Origin: Comamonas sp. SCN 65-56
GTDB lineage: Bacteria; Pseudomonadota; Gammaproteobacteria; Burkholderiales; Burkholderiaceae_C
Length of the DNA stretch: 63,390 nucleotides
NCBI RefSeq assembly: GCF_001724135.1
Contig: NZ_MEDS01000019.1
Span: 1-63,390, forward strand
Reading direction: 5' to 3'
The notes beneath the pieces are model-generated. The model did not search any database and was not told the origin of the DNA. It saw only the letters and a list, made by a program, of their open reading frames with translations. The position numbers and the translations under genes were made by a program. Shown here in pieces: positions 54,217 through 63,390 of this stretch (positions are counted from its first letter, which is position 1; every line of letters begins with the position of its first letter).

Positions 54217-55293
54217 ATGTATACACCCACCCTGTTTTCGCTCTCTGCAGGGCCGCGCCCGCCGCCCCGCCGAGGCGGTGCAGCCGCGACGCCCATGGCG
54301 TTCGTGCGTGCCATCATGCAGGTCTACGCGCAGCGTGGGGTGGACCCTGGCGCCGCCCTGCAAGCGGCACAAATTGCGCCAGAACAGGTCAACCAAGAGG
54401 ACGCCCGCATCACCGCCTGGCAGATGGAGGCGCTGTGCGGCGCAGCCATGCACGAACTCGACGACGAGGCGCTGGGCTGGTTCGAGCGGCGCCTGCCCTG
54501 GGGCAGCTACGGCATGCTGGCGCGCGCCTCCATCAGCGCGCCGCACCTGGGCCTGGCGCTGGCGCGCTGGTGTCGCCACCACGGGCTGTTGACGGATGCC
54601 ATCACCCTCTCGCTCAACGAGGACGGCGACCGCGCAGCCATCACCATCATCGAGCACCGGCCCCTGGGCCTGGAGGGCAGCCTGCGCGAGTTTTGCCTGG
54701 TCTCGGTGCTGCGCAACATCCACGGCCTGGCCTGCTGGTTTGTCGATTCGCACCTGCCGCTGCTGGCGACGGAGTTTCCGTTTGACGCACCAACGCACGC
54801 GGCTACGTATGCATTGCTTTTTCCTGGTCAAGCGCGCTTTGGTGCTGCGCAAGCAGCTATCTATTTTGATAAAAACTATCTTGCACTGCCGCTGGCGCGC
54901 GATGAGGCCGCGCTGCGCCAGATGCTGCAGCGCGCGCTGCCACTGACCGTACGGCAGTACCGCCACGAGCGCCTGGTGAGTGCGCGCGTGCGCCAGTTGC
55001 TCGCCGACGAGCCGACCATGCTGCACGGCGCGACCCTGCTGGCCGAGCGGCTGAATCTGTCGCCACGCACGCTGCACCGCCGCCTGCAGCAGGAAGGCAG
55101 CTCGCTGCAGCAGCTCAAGGACGAAGTGCGCCTGGGCCTTGCCAAGCAGCAACTGCGCCACACAAGCCGCCCGATCAAGCTGGTGGCGCTGGCGGCCGGC
55201 TACGCCAACGAAAAGAGCTTCATCCGCGCGTTTCGCGGCTGGACAGGGCTGGCCCCCGCGCAGTGGCGCGCACAGTCACGCAGCGGCGGCTGA
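54217..55293 (+). CDS. AraC-family regulator with arabinose-binding-like domain
   Basis: 358 residues. The N-terminal ligand domain of the OruR/ArgR type has [21 protein letters not shown] and [19 protein letters not shown]. The C-terminal pair of helix-turn-helices is [20 protein letters not shown] and [20 protein letters not shown]. Divergent from the acyl-CoA synthetase gene, so a likely regulator of that gene. The start is uncertain; ATG at 54199 and TTG at 54184 are alternatives. Confidence 0.85.
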   Translation: MYTPTLFSLSAGPRPPPRRGGAAATPMAFVRAIMQVYAQRGVDPGAALQAAQIAPEQVNQEDARITAWQMEALCGAAMHELDDEALGWFERRLPWGSYGMLARASISAPHLGLALARWCRHHGLLTDAITLSLNEDGDRAAITIIEHRPLGLEGSLREFCLVSVLRNIHGLACWFVDSHLPLLATEFPFDAPTHAATYALLFPGQARFGAAQAAIYFDKNYLALPLARDEAALRQMLQRALPLTVRQYRHERLVSARVRQLLADEPTMLHGATLLAERLNLSPRTLHRRLQQEGSSLQQLKDEVRLGLAKQQLRHTSRPIKLVALAAGYANEKSFIRAFRGWTGLAPAQWRAQSRSGG

Positions 55294-55698
55294 CGGCGCG
55301 GGATCGTGGACGCCGTCAACGTAATACCAGCGTCCTTGCTCACGCACAAAACGGCTCAGCTCATGCAGGCGCTCGGCCTTGCCACCGGCGGCGCGAAAGC
55401 GGGCGACGAACTCCACCTCGGCACTGGCATCGCCCGTCATGCGATGGCTGCGCACCTGCAAGCCCAGCCATTGGCCGCCACCCTCGAAACGCACGCGCGA
55501 CGGGCGCTTGCTTGCATGCCAGGTCGCCAGCAGATAGCGCTCATCCTCGCGCACGAAGGCGGTGTAGCGCGAGCGCATGAGGCTTTCGGCGTCGGGTGCA
55601 GGGGCATCTTCCCAGTGGGCGATATAACGCCCGCAGCAATCGGCATAGGCCAGCGGCTTGCCGCGAGCGTCCAGCCGTGCGCAAGGGCAGGTACTCAC
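55276..55698 (-). CDS. YchJ family protein (UPF0225)
   Basis: 140 residues. The Cys-rich start VSTCPCARLDARGKPLAYAD, CCGRYI is a SEC-C-like zinc motif. The YchJ body has SLMRSRYTAFVREDERYLLA, TWHASKRPSRV. Begins with a GTG overlapping the acyl-CoA dehydrogenase stop (GTGA). It overlaps the convergent AraC gene end by 18 bases. Confidence 0.85.
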   Translation of the reverse strand: MSTCPCARLDARGKPLAYADCCGRYIAHWEDAPAPDAESLMRSRYTAFVREDERYLLATWHASKRPSRVRFEGGGQWLGLQVRSHRMTGDASAEVEFVARFRAAGGKAERLHELSRFVREQGRWYYVDGVHDPAPSAAAA

Positions 55699-56825
55699 GT
55701 CAGCGCCCGCTGGATCAGGATCTTCTGCACGTCGCTGGTGCCCTCGTAGATCTGGCACACGCGCACGTCGCGGTAGATGCGCTCGACCGGAAAGTCGCTC
55801 ACATAGCCGTAACCGCCCAAGGTCTGGATGGCGGTGCTGCACACGCGCTCGGCCATTTCGCTGGCAAACAGCTTGGCCATGGCCGCCTCTTTCAGGCAAG
55901 GGCGGCCAGCGTCGCGCAGGCTGGCCGCATGCCAGATGAGCTGGCGCGCGGCCTCGACCTGCGTCGCGCAGTCGGCCAGGCGAAAACCCACCGCCTGGTG
56001 GTTGAAGATGGGCTGGCCGAAGCTCTCGCGTTCCTTGCTGTAGTGCAGCGCGCACTCCAAGGCCGCACGCGCCATGCCCACGCTTTGCGCGGCGATGCCG
56101 ATGCGCCCGCCCTCGAGCGCCGAGAGGGCGATCTTGTAGCCTTCGCCCTCGGCGCCAATCAGGTTGGCAGCAGGCACGCGGCAGTTGTCGAAATTGATCT
56201 GTGCCGTATCGCTGCTGTGCTGACCGAGCTTGTCCTCCAGCCGCGCCACCACGTAGCCAGGCGTGTTGGTGGGCACGATGAAGGCGCTCATGCCGCGCTT
56301 GCCTGCGGCCTTGTCAGTGACGGCAATGACGATGGCCACATTGCCGTTCTGGCCAGAGGTGATGAACTGCTTGACGCCGTTGATCACGTACTCGCCACCG
56401 TCTTTCACGGCCGTGGTGCGCAGGGCGGATGCGTCGGAGCCGACATGCGGCTCGGTCAGGCAGAACGCACCCAGCATCTCGCCGCGCGCCAGCTTTGTTA
56501 ACCAATCGCGCTTTTGCGCCTCGCTGCCGTAGCGCATCAGGATGGCGTTGACCGGGCAGTTGGTCACGCTGATCGCGGTGCTGGTGCCGCCGTCGCCAGC
56601 GGCGATTTCTTCCAGCACCAGCGCCAGCGTCAGGTAGTCCAGCCCGGCGCCTGCGTACTCCTCGGGCACGCAAATGCCGTAGGCGCCCAAGGCGGCCAGG
56701 CCCTGGTGCACCTCTTTGGGAAAGTGGTGTTCCTTGTCCCAGCGCGCGGCATGCGGCGTGATCTGCTCGCGCACGAAGTCGCGCACCGCATCGCGGATCA
56801 TTTCCTGGTCGGAGCTCAACAACAT
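55695..56825 (-). CDS. Acyl-CoA dehydrogenase (short/branched-chain type)
   Basis: 376 residues: FAD and substrate elements AFCLTEPHVGSDASALRTTA, YVINGVKQFITSGQNGNVAI, then RIGIAAQSVGMARAALECAL and TLGGYGYVSDFPVERIYRDVRV. The catalytic Glu lies in IYEGTSDVQKILIQRALT, the usual short-chain position. Related to butyryl- and 2-methylbutyryl-CoA dehydrogenases. Linked to the thiolase and acyl-CoA synthetase. Confidence 0.9.
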   Translation of the reverse strand: MLLSSDQEMIRDAVRDFVREQITPHAARWDKEHHFPKEVHQGLAALGAYGICVPEEYAGAGLDYLTLALVLEEIAAGDGGTSTAISVTNCPVNAILMRYGSEAQKRDWLTKLARGEMLGAFCLTEPHVGSDASALRTTAVKDGGEYVINGVKQFITSGQNGNVAIVIAVTDKAAGKRGMSAFIVPTNTPGYVVARLEDKLGQHSSDTAQINFDNCRVPAANLIGAEGEGYKIALSALEGGRIGIAAQSVGMARAALECALHYSKERESFGQPIFNHQAVGFRLADCATQVEAARQLIWHAASLRDAGRPCLKEAAMAKLFASEMAERVCSTAIQTLGGYGYVSDFPVERIYRDVRVCQIYEGTSDVQKILIQRALT

Positions 56826-56835
56826 GATTTATCCA

Positions 56836-56885
56836 ACAAAAGTACCTTTAGCGCTTGTGGATCAAGCGTCAAAAGCTATGCATTC
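56836..56885. repeat. Dispersed repeat A, intergenic copy 5
   Basis: TTTAGCGCTTG, loop TGGAT, CAAGCGTCAAAAGCTATG: a seven-pair stem with one G-T pair, between the thiolase and acyl-CoA dehydrogenase genes. Confidence 0.75.
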
Positions 56886-56894
56886 AAGAGCGCA

Positions 56895-58076
56895 TCAAGG
56901 CAATTCGATGGCCACCGCCGTTGCCTCGCCGCCGCCGATGCACAGCGTCGCCAGACCTTTCTTCAAGCCTCGCGCCTTGAGCGCATGGATCAGCGTCACC
57001 ATGATGCGCGCGCCGCTGGCGCCGATAGGGTGACCAAGCGCGCAGGCGCCTCCATTGACGTTGACCTTCTCGTGCGGCACCTTGAGATCGTGCATCAGCG
57101 CCATCGGCACGACGGCGAAGGCCTCATTCACTTCCCACAGATCGACGTCGGCAACGCTCCAGCCGGCCTTCTTCAGCGCCTTCTCGGTCGCACCGATCGG
57201 CGCGGTGGTGAACCAGTTCGGCTCCTGCGCGTGCGTGGCGTGCGCGACGATTCTTGCCAGAGGCTTGCAGCCCAGCTCGTTGGCGGTGGATGCACGCATC
57301 AGCACCAGCGCCGCCGCGCCATCATTGATGCTGGAGCTGGACGCAGCGGTGATCGTGCCGTCCTTCTTGAACGCGGGCTTGAGTGCGGCGATCTTGTCGA
57401 GCTTGGCCTTGGCCGGGCCCTCGTCGATCGCCACCGTCACCTCGCCCTTGCGCGTGGCAAAGCTCACCGGCGTGATCTCGGCGTCGAACGCGCCGCTCTT
57501 GGCCGCGCGCTGCGCGCGCTGCACGCTCTCGATCGCGAAGGCATCCTGCTGCTCGCGCGTGAAGTGATACTTGGCGGCGCAATCCTCGCCGAAGGTGCCC
57601 ATCGCGCGCCCCGGCTCGTAGGCGTCTTCCAGACCGTCGAGCATCATGTGGTCGTAGACCTTGTCGTGGCCCATGCGGTAGCCGCCACGGCCCTTTTGCA
57701 GCAGATAGGGCGCGCCGGTCATGCTCTCCATGCCGCCGGCCACCATCACATCACGGCTGCAAGCCACCAGCTGGTCGTGCGCAAGGATGGCGCACTCCAT
57801 CCCCGAGCCGCACATCTTGGAAAGCGTCACCGCGCCCACGCTGCGCGGCAGGCCCGCCTTGTGCGCCGCCTGCCGCGCCGGTGCCTGGCCTTGGCCCGCC
57901 ATCAGGCAGTTGCCAAACAGCACCTCATCGACCTTATCGGCCACGATGCCGGCCTGCGCCACGGCCGCCTTGATCGCCGCGCCACCCAGGTCATGCGCAG
58001 CCAGCGTTGAAAAGTCGCCCATGAACGCGCCCATGGGGGTGCGAGCGGCGCCGACGATGACGATGGGGTCTTGCAT
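56895..58076 (-). CDS. Acetyl-CoA acetyltransferase (thiolase)
   Basis: 393 residues. Active-site Cys in TLSKMCGSGMECAILAHDQL, His in GGACALGHPIGASGARIMVT and a second Cys in ATLCIGGGEATAVAIE. QDPIVIVGAARTPMGAFMGD is the biosynthetic/degradative thiolase start. AAGGAG lies eight bases upstream. It could split acetoacetyl-CoA from leucine breakdown, or act in beta-oxidation or polyhydroxybutyrate formation. Confidence 0.93.
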   Translation of the reverse strand: MQDPIVIVGAARTPMGAFMGDFSTLAAHDLGGAAIKAAVAQAGIVADKVDEVLFGNCLMAGQGQAPARQAAHKAGLPRSVGAVTLSKMCGSGMECAILAHDQLVACSRDVMVAGGMESMTGAPYLLQKGRGGYRMGHDKVYDHMMLDGLEDAYEPGRAMGTFGEDCAAKYHFTREQQDAFAIESVQRAQRAAKSGAFDAEITPVSFATRKGEVTVAIDEGPAKAKLDKIAALKPAFKKDGTITAASSSSINDGAAALVLMRASTANELGCKPLARIVAHATHAQEPNWFTTAPIGATEKALKKAGWSVADVDLWEVNEAFAVVPMALMHDLKVPHEKVNVNGGACALGHPIGASGARIMVTLIHALKARGLKKGLATLCIGGGEATAVAIELP

Positions 58077-58081
58077 GATGA

Positions 58082-59025
58082 CTACTCCTTGTGAACAAAT
58101 TTTCGAATTTCTTCCACCGTGTAGGGCGGATTGCGGAAATGCGCCACTGCATGGCAATTGGCACATAAGGGAATCAAGTCTTTCACGGGATCCGTTGCAC
58201 CCGTCGAGCCTTGCGCAGCCAGTGGCCTGACATGATGAACCTGAACATTGTGTTCGGCCACGGCCCCGTACACGGCACCAAAGTTGAATCCGCAGGCCGC
58301 GCAGCTGTAGCCGTGATGATTCAAGCAGGCACGTCTTGCCGCCTGATCTCGCTCGTAGCGCGTTGTCTGAATAGCAATCGGCGGCCTTCGAAATACTCTG
58401 CGACTGATCCATCTTGTTCGGCCGCAACTTCCGCGATGTGTGACACAAATGGTGTTCCGCAAACCGCTTTTGCATACGCGACCAAATCTTCCGAATGCGT
58501 CCGCTTGAAGGGTGTCCCAGACCTGATCTTGCCGGTTGGCGTTTGGAGTGCCGACGAAAGATACGATTCATGTGCTCGCATCAACTTCTCGTAGCAGGGT
58601 CGAATGCTTCCGGGCTGCTTGGCCGCCAGCTTCACGATGTGCTTTGGTGCTGGGATGCTTTTGTAGCTTGCAGGAGCAATACCCAATTGAAGCGACGGAT
58701 TGCCATCACCACTCCACGCCAACACGTCATCGGGCAAAGCACCGTGCGTCAATACCCGCATCGCAATCGCACCACCCTCATAAGGTGGGAATGGCCATCC
58801 AGCGTCGCACGTCAACGCCTCCACCTGACCGACGTTCAACCGAAAGCCGTTGCCTTGCAAAGTAACCGCCCACGCGTCGGGAGCAGTCTGATCGACAAAC
58901 GCAATGGAATCCAGAAGGCACTGCAGGATTTCGCGTCGCATCGCCTCGTCGGCGCAGACCCGCGACATCACAGCCTCTGCACCATCCGCAGAGCCCCAAT
59001 CAAAATCATCTTCCGCCTCGCTCAT
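58082..59025 (-). pseudogene. HNH endonuclease gene with a frameshift, coupled to aceK
   Basis: The ATG at 59025 overlaps the aceK stop (ATGA). The first frame reads [20 protein letters not shown] to EYFEGRRLLF and ends near 58321. In another frame the reading continues IAIQTTRYERDQAARRACLN with a treble-clef HNH domain (HHGYSCAACGFNF, VQVHHVRPL, DLIPLCANCHAVAH) to 58082. One inserted base near 58380 would join them as EYFEGRPIAIQTTRYER, typical of this family. So the natural gene is about 314 codons, broken by one missing base. This is a real mutation or a sequencing error. Confidence 0.75.
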
Positions 59026-60839
59026 CCTTCCACTCCTGACGCATCGTCCCGTACAACGCTAAAGCGACGCTCCGGACCATAGGGGAACACGTCGTAGAGA
59101 TGGCCCTGCTGGATGCGCTCCTTGTGCGCCTGCCAGTATTCTGGCGTCAGCAAGTCGCCATGGTGGCGCAGAAAGCATTCCCGCACCAGCGGGTGGCCCA
59201 GCAGGAAGGGCGCGAAGGTCTCGGGGAAGACGTCGCGCGGCGCCACCGGCCACCAGACTTCGCCCGAGAGTTCATCATCTTCATTGCGCGGTGGCGGCAC
59301 GGCGCGAAACTGGCAGTCGGTGAGGTATTCGATTTCGTCGTAGTCGTAGAACACCACCCTCCCGCCGCGCGTCATGCCGAAGTTCTTCCACAGCATGTCG
59401 CCCGGGAAGATGTTGGCCGCGACCATGTCCTTGATCGCGTTGCCGTATTCGATCACCGCCTGCTCCACCTGCGCGCGGCTGGCGGGGTGATCCAGCCCGG
59501 CGTCGAACGCCTCTTGCAGATAGAGGTTCAGCGGCACCATGCGCCGCTCGATGTAGAGGTGGCGAATGATCACCTCCTGATGACCATCACCGTCGCGGTC
59601 GCTGATCTCGATCTGGCTCGGTGCCTCGCGCAGCAGCTCGGCGATCAATTCATCGGAAAAGCGTTCGCGCGGCAACGCCACCAGGCTGTATTCCAGTGTG
59701 TCGGCCATGCGGCCCACACGATCATGGTGCTTGACCAAAAGGTATTTGGACTGCACCTGCTCGCGCGTCGTATCCTTGGGCGGCGGAAAACGGTCCTTGA
59801 TCAGCTTGAACACATAGGGAAAGCTCGGCAGATCAAACACCAGCATCACCATGCCCTTGATGCCAGGCGCGATGCGCAGCCGGTCGCTCGAATGCTTCAG
59901 GTGCGAGAGAAACTCGCGATAGAACAGCGTCTTGCCCTGCTTGGCCAGGCCGATCGCGTTGTAAAGCTCGGCCACGGGCTTGCGCGGCATCAGGCTGCGC
60001 AGGAACTGGACGTAGGCGCTGGGTACGTCCATGTCCACCATGAAGTACGCACGGGCGAAGCTGAAAAGCGCCAGCAAGTCCTCTTCGCCAAACAGCGCGG
60101 CGTCGATGAACAGGCGGCCATCGTCAGCGTGAAGAATGGGCAGAGCGAATGGCAACTCGGTATAGCCATTGATCAGCTTGCCGACCAGGTAGGCGCCCTT
60201 GTTGCGGTAAAAAAGACTGGCCAGCACCTGTATCTGAAAATTGGCGCGCAGGATCAAGGCGGCTATGCGCGGCTCGATCACCGCATGCACGTAGCCGATG
60301 TCGCGCTCCAGATCCTCAAAGGGGCATTGCAGTTCAAAGTCTTCAATCACCCGGCGCAGCGTCGCCGCCAGTTTTTCGGGCTGCGGGTAGTACGCACGCC
60401 AGCTCGGCCGCGCGCTGGCATCGTCTTCGAGGTATTCGGTGCTCACCGCTGGCCGCACGAAGATGAAGTCGTTGTGAAAGTGCGTGCGGTGCAGGATCTT
60501 GGTCGTGACCGAATTGAAGAAGGTCTCGGCGAGCTCCGGCTGGCGGTGCTCCACCAGCAGGCCGATGTAGTGCAGCTTGATCTGGTGCCAGACAGCCATC
60601 GGCAGGCTACCTGCGTGGTATTCCTTTTCCAGCCGGCGCACGCATTCGCGCACGCGCAGGTCGTAGAACTCGATGCGCTCGCGTTGTGCTCGCTGCTGCC
60701 CGTGCCAATCCTGGGTTTCAAACCGGTGCTTGGCGCGCGCCGACTCGGTTCGAAAAAGGGAATAGTGGCGATTGAAGCCATCGATCATCGCCTTGGCGAT
60801 ATCCCAGGCCTGCGGCGCGTCAAGGCGTTGCGTGACCAT
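59022..60839 (-). CDS. aceK: Isocitrate dehydrogenase kinase/phosphatase
   Basis: 605 residues, full length. AceK switches isocitrate dehydrogenase off by phosphorylation and back on by dephosphorylation, steering carbon to the glyoxylate bypass. Visible landmarks are [20 protein letters not shown] (ATP site), [37 protein letters not shown] and the [20 protein letters not shown] catalytic/metal segment. There are no aceA or aceB genes nearby, so it is not in the enterobacterial arrangement. Useful on acetyl-CoA-yielding substrates such as benzoate and leucine. Confidence 0.95.
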   Translation of the reverse strand: MVTQRLDAPQAWDIAKAMIDGFNRHYSLFRTESARAKHRFETQDWHGQQRAQRERIEFYDLRVRECVRRLEKEYHAGSLPMAVWHQIKLHYIGLLVEHRQPELAETFFNSVTTKILHRTHFHNDFIFVRPAVSTEYLEDDASARPSWRAYYPQPEKLAATLRRVIEDFELQCPFEDLERDIGYVHAVIEPRIAALILRANFQIQVLASLFYRNKGAYLVGKLINGYTELPFALPILHADDGRLFIDAALFGEEDLLALFSFARAYFMVDMDVPSAYVQFLRSLMPRKPVAELYNAIGLAKQGKTLFYREFLSHLKHSSDRLRIAPGIKGMVMLVFDLPSFPYVFKLIKDRFPPPKDTTREQVQSKYLLVKHHDRVGRMADTLEYSLVALPRERFSDELIAELLREAPSQIEISDRDGDGHQEVIIRHLYIERRMVPLNLYLQEAFDAGLDHPASRAQVEQAVIEYGNAIKDMVAANIFPGDMLWKNFGMTRGGRVVFYDYDEIEYLTDCQFRAVPPPRNEDDELSGEVWWPVAPRDVFPETFAPFLLGHPLVRECFLRHHGDLLTPEYWQAHKERIQQGHLYDVFPYGPERRFSVVRDDASGVEG

Positions 60840-60862
60840 GGCCGCGCCGCATCCAACGAGGC

Positions 60863-61525
60863 TCAGCGGCGCTCGCGCGTGCCCACCAGCGCGATCGCGT
60901 CGCGGTAGGCCGCTTCCAGGCCATTGACGCTGGGTATCGTCATCTTCAGGTCGGTGATCAAGCCGTCGCTCAGGCCGTAGCACCAAGCGTGCAGTTCCAG
61001 CTTCTGTCCGCGCGCCCAAGCGTCCTGAATCACCGTGGAATGCGCCATGTTCACCACCTGCTCGATCGCATTGAGCTCGCACAACACATCGTGACGCCAC
61101 TGCACCGGAGTATTCTCCAACAGATCGAGGTGGCGATCGCGCACATCCTGCACGTGGCGAATCCAGTTGTCCGCCAAGCCAATGCGCTGGTTCTCCAGCG
61201 CCGCCAGCACCCCGCCGCAACCGTAGTGGCCGACGATCATCAGGTGCGCCACCTTGAGCTGGTCGACCGCGTACTGCACCACCGAAAGGCAATTCAGGTC
61301 GGTCGGCACAACGACGTTGGAGATGTTGCGGTGCACGAACACCTCGCCCGGCTCCAGGCCCGAGATCTGATTGGCGGGCACGCGGCTGTCAGAACAACCT
61401 ATCCACATGTAGCGCGGCTTTTGCTGCGCCTTCAGATTGGTGAAAAAGCCCGGGCGCTCCTTCTCCATCTGCGCCGCCCATGCGCGGTTGTTCTCGAACA
61501 GGGTGGCAATATTCGTCGTAGGCAT
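60863..61525 (-). CDS. Beta-class carbonic anhydrase
   Basis: 220 residues. The zinc ligands are in [15 protein letters not shown] (Cys, with the Asp-Arg dyad), and [11 protein letters not shown] (His and Cys). Interconverts CO2 and bicarbonate. It lies 24 bases upstream of aceK and downstream of liuA. It could supply bicarbonate for the biotin carboxylase of leucine breakdown, which is inference. Confidence 0.94.
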   Translation of the reverse strand: MPTTNIATLFENNRAWAAQMEKERPGFFTNLKAQQKPRYMWIGCSDSRVPANQISGLEPGEVFVHRNISNVVVPTDLNCLSVVQYAVDQLKVAHLMIVGHYGCGGVLAALENQRIGLADNWIRHVQDVRDRHLDLLENTPVQWRHDVLCELNAIEQVVNMAHSTVIQDAWARGQKLELHAWCYGLSDGLITDLKMTIPSVNGLEAAYRDAIALVGTRERR

Positions 61526-61561
61526 CAAGCCTCTCCTTTGCGTTACGGGCAGAACTGCTGC

Positions 61562-62752
61562 TCAACAGGTTTCCGCGAACAATTCGCGGCCAATCAGCAT
61601 GCGGCGAATCTCGCTCGTGCCCGCGCCGATCTCGTAAAGCTTGGCGTCGCGCCACAGGCGCCCCAGCGGAAATTCGTTGATGTAGCCGTTGCCGCCATGG
61701 ATCTGTATGCCCTCGCCCGCCATCCAGGTGGCCTTTTCGGCGCACCAGAGGATGACGCTGGCGCAGTCCTTGCGCACCTGGCGCACGTGGTCCTTGCCGA
61801 GCATGTCGAGGTTCTTGGCCACGGTGTAGGCAAAGCTGCGCGCCGCCTGCAGCACGGTGTACATGTCGGCCACCTTGCCCTGGATGAGCTGGAACTCGCC
61901 TATGCTCTGGCCGAACTGCTTGCGATCGTGGATGTAGGGGATGACGTTGTCCATCACCGCCTGCATGATCCCGAGCGGCCCGCCGGTGAGTACCGCGCGC
62001 TCATAGTCCAGCCCGCTCATCAACACCTTGGCGCCGTTGTTCACGCCGCCGAGCACATTCTCGGCAGGCACCTCGACGTTCTGAAACACCAGCTCGCCGG
62101 TGTGGCTGCCGCGCATGCCGAGTTTGTCGAGCTTCTGCGCGATCGAGAAGCCCTTCATGCCCTTCTCGATCAGAAAGGCCGTGACGCCGCGCGCGCCCAG
62201 CTCGGGCTCACTCTTGGCATAGACCACCAGGGTGTCGGCATCCGGCCCATTGGTGATCCACATCTTGGTGCCGTTGAGCACGAAGTAGCCACCCTTGTCC
62301 TCGGCGCGCAGCTTCATGCTGATGACGTCCGAGCCCGCGCCCGGCTCGCTCATTGCCAGCGCACCGACGTGCTCGCCCGAGATCAGCTTGGGCAGGTACT
62401 TGGCTTTCTGCGCATCGCTGCCATTACGGTTGATCTGATTCACGCACAGATTGCTGTGCGCGCCGTAGGACAGGCCCACCGAAGCGCTGGCACGCGAAAT
62501 CTCTTCCATCGCGATCATGTGCGCCAGATAGCCAAGGTTGGCGCCGCCATATTGCTCGGGCACCGTGACACCCAGCACGCCCAGCTCGCCCAGCTTGCGC
62601 CAGACGTCCATCGGGAACTGATCGCTGTGATCGATCTCGGCGGCACGCGGCGCGATCTCGGCCTGCGCAAAGTCGCGTACCGCGTCACGCAGCGCATCAA
62701 TGTCTTCACCCAGTTGGAAATTCAAACCGGGCAGCGAATGCAGAACGCTCAT
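61562..62752 (-). CDS. liuA: Isovaleryl-CoA dehydrogenase
   Basis: 396 residues. Acyl-CoA dehydrogenase with [40 protein letters not shown] and [17 protein letters not shown]. The internal Glu of isovaleryl-CoA dehydrogenases is in [26 protein letters not shown] forms the C-terminus. First oxidation in leucine breakdown. Directly downstream of liuR and its operator. The rest of the liu genes lie about 11 kb away. Confidence 0.93.
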   Translation of the reverse strand: MSVLHSLPGLNFQLGEDIDALRDAVRDFAQAEIAPRAAEIDHSDQFPMDVWRKLGELGVLGVTVPEQYGGANLGYLAHMIAMEEISRASASVGLSYGAHSNLCVNQINRNGSDAQKAKYLPKLISGEHVGALAMSEPGAGSDVISMKLRAEDKGGYFVLNGTKMWITNGPDADTLVVYAKSEPELGARGVTAFLIEKGMKGFSIAQKLDKLGMRGSHTGELVFQNVEVPAENVLGGVNNGAKVLMSGLDYERAVLTGGPLGIMQAVMDNVIPYIHDRKQFGQSIGEFQLIQGKVADMYTVLQAARSFAYTVAKNLDMLGKDHVRQVRKDCASVILWCAEKATWMAGEGIQIHGGNGYINEFPLGRLWRDAKLYEIGAGTSEIRRMLIGRELFAETC

Positions 62753-62793
62753 GAAGTTCTCCTGACGTCGGGCTTGGCCCGCTGAATTGTTTG

Positions 62794-62809
62794 ACGTTTA
62801 CGTAAACGT
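62794..62809. promoter_or_regulatory. Perfect 16-base palindrome between liuR and liuA (LiuR operator)
   Basis: ACGTTTACGTAAACGT, identical to its reverse complement. It overlaps the last base of the liuR TAA and lies about 40 bases before the liuA ATG. It matches the TTTACGTAAA-type sites attributed to MerR-family LiuR in proteobacteria. Confidence 0.75.
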
Positions 62810-63219
62810 TAATTGTCCATGATTTCCTGGCGTTTATCAAGCTGCGCAAGCAGCGCCCGCGCTTCGTGTTCATGGGCACGAATTTCGTCGAGATTGGCCT
62901 GCAGATCCCTCTTCTGCGCTTCGAGCTGCTCGCGGTGCTGGCGCAGCACCTCCAAAAATTTGCGCAGTTGCGCGCCGGTATCACGCGGGCTGTCGTAGAG
63001 GTCGATGATTTCTTTGGCCTGCGTCAATGAAAGACCCAATCGCTTGGCACGCAAGGTTAGCTTCAGCCGCGTGCGGTCACGACCGCTGTAGACACGCGAG
63101 CGCCCTCCGGCGCCGGTACGTTCCGGCCGCAGCAAACCCATGTCTTCGTAGAAGCGGATCGCGCGCGTCGTCAAGTCAAACTCGCGCGCCAGATCGCTGA
63201 TGGTGAACGTAGTACTCAT
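62809..63219 (-). CDS. liuR: MerR-family regulator of leucine/isovalerate degradation
   Basis: 136 residues. MerR helix-turn-helix FTISDLAREFDLTTRAIRFY, EDMGLLRPER, then a long coiled-coil (LEVLRQHREQLEAQKRDLQA) with no metal-binding Cys, as in LiuR. The ATG at 63219 was chosen by the family N-terminus (MSTTFTISDLAREF). Upstream of liuA in the same direction. Confidence 0.88.
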   Translation of the reverse strand: MSTTFTISDLAREFDLTTRAIRFYEDMGLLRPERTGAGGRSRVYSGRDRTRLKLTLRAKRLGLSLTQAKEIIDLYDSPRDTGAQLRKFLEVLRQHREQLEAQKRDLQANLDEIRAHEHEARALLAQLDKRQEIMDN

Positions 63220-63328
63220 GGAGATCGGAGTCGGCGCAGGCATCTTTGCCGTTCCAGTATGCAGTGCAATGCTTCGCGCTTCCCTCTCAAGGGCTGGTCT
63301 GACGTTGATTGTGCCCGCAAAACACGAA

Positions 63329-63360
63329 ACCCCCCGCGGCATGGCTGCTGCGGAGGGTTG
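63329..63360 (-). terminator. Terminator of the rRNA operon
   Basis: On the leftward strand AACCCTCCGC, a loop AGCAGCCATGCC and GCGGGGGGTT form a 10-pair stem with one G-T pair, followed by TTCGTGTTTT. It lies about 10 bases after the end of the 5S sequence. Confidence 0.75.
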
Positions 63361-63371
63361 GTGGTGATGGT

Positions 63372-63390
63372 GCCTGACGATGACCTACTT
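63372..63390 (-). rRNA. rrf: 3' end of 5S rRNA (cut by window edge)
   Basis: The reverse complement AAGTAGGTCATCGTCAGGC is the typical 3' end of betaproteobacterial 5S rRNA (GTGAAAGTAGGTxATCGTCAGGC). Only the last 19 or so bases are inside. The operon is read toward this window, and its terminator lies just beyond. Confidence 0.78.

Noticed and set aside
54800-54880. Sequence in the AraC-family gene resembling repeat A (GGTCAAGCGCG, CAAGCAGCTAT)
   Set aside because: The encoded segment ([20 protein letters not shown]) looks like normal sequence of this regulator family, and the hairpin is not formed.
63220-63342. Extended N-terminus for LiuR
   Set aside because: The MerR fold begins at MSTTFTISDL; the added residues are unlike the family and would run close to the rRNA terminator.

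Overview
The window is GC-rich bacterial DNA. Its gene content points to a Burkholderiales bacterium, most likely Comamonadaceae: an aerobic benzoyl-CoA (box) pathway with BoxR, the liu leucine pathway, aceK, a double-length UvrA, a betaproteobacterial 5S rRNA end and many short dispersed repeats. No tRNA or CRISPR array is visible.

Layout. 1-1.5 kb is scar tissue: an AraC-type gene tail, an IS21-type remnant and a LysR pseudogene. alkB follows at 1.5-2.2 kb. 2.3-20.6 kb is the benzoate locus. Leftward from a promoter near 11.4 kb run a DUF4863 gene, boxD, benzoate-CoA ligase, an alpha/beta hydrolase and a five-gene branched-chain-type ABC importer. Rightward run boxR, then boxC, boxB and boxA, followed by two crotonases, a 3-hydroxyacyl-CoA dehydrogenase and a MaoC-like hydratase. 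Together they import benzoate, activate it to the CoA thioester, epoxidise and cleave the ring, oxidise the semialdehyde and probably feed beta-oxidation. BoxR-type sites (TGC-rich, 10-bp period) lie in both promoter regions.

20.6-29 kb holds a TPR protein, a VWA protein with a VPLP-type C-terminal sorting signal, an amino-acid ABC importer without an ATPase, a hydrolase-OsmC fusion, small stress-type genes and a ParDE pair. 29-35.1 kb is one 2033-residue tandem UvrA with three separate repeat blocks in its reading frame. 35.2-41.2 kb is a defence and toxin-antitoxin island: Xre/RES, decayed ParE, two DUF2442/DUF4160 modules, an MmeI-like restriction-methylation enzyme, and TumE/TumA-like genes. 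41.4-50.5 kb has DsbA-like, YbaK-like and LysE-like genes and liuE, liuD, liuC and liuB, with vapBC inserted in the operon. 50.6-61.5 kb has a Na+/H+ antiporter, an acyl-CoA synthetase, an AraC-type regulator, YchJ, an acyl-CoA dehydrogenase, a thiolase, a frameshifted HNH gene, aceK and carbonic anhydrase. 61.5-63.2 kb has liuA and liuR with a perfect palindromic operator. The right edge enters the 3' end of an rRNA operon.

The most unusual content is the repeats. A composite GC-rich element (called B here) occurs three times, twice inside uvrA. Its stem-loop shows compensatory base changes among copies. A partial copy sits in the restriction-methylation gene. A second short element (called A) occurs between genes and in frame inside genes, and one copy is nested in a B element. 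Heptanucleotide arrays lie in the uvrA linker and between boxC and boxB, where they could form an attenuator-like pair of exclusive hairpins.
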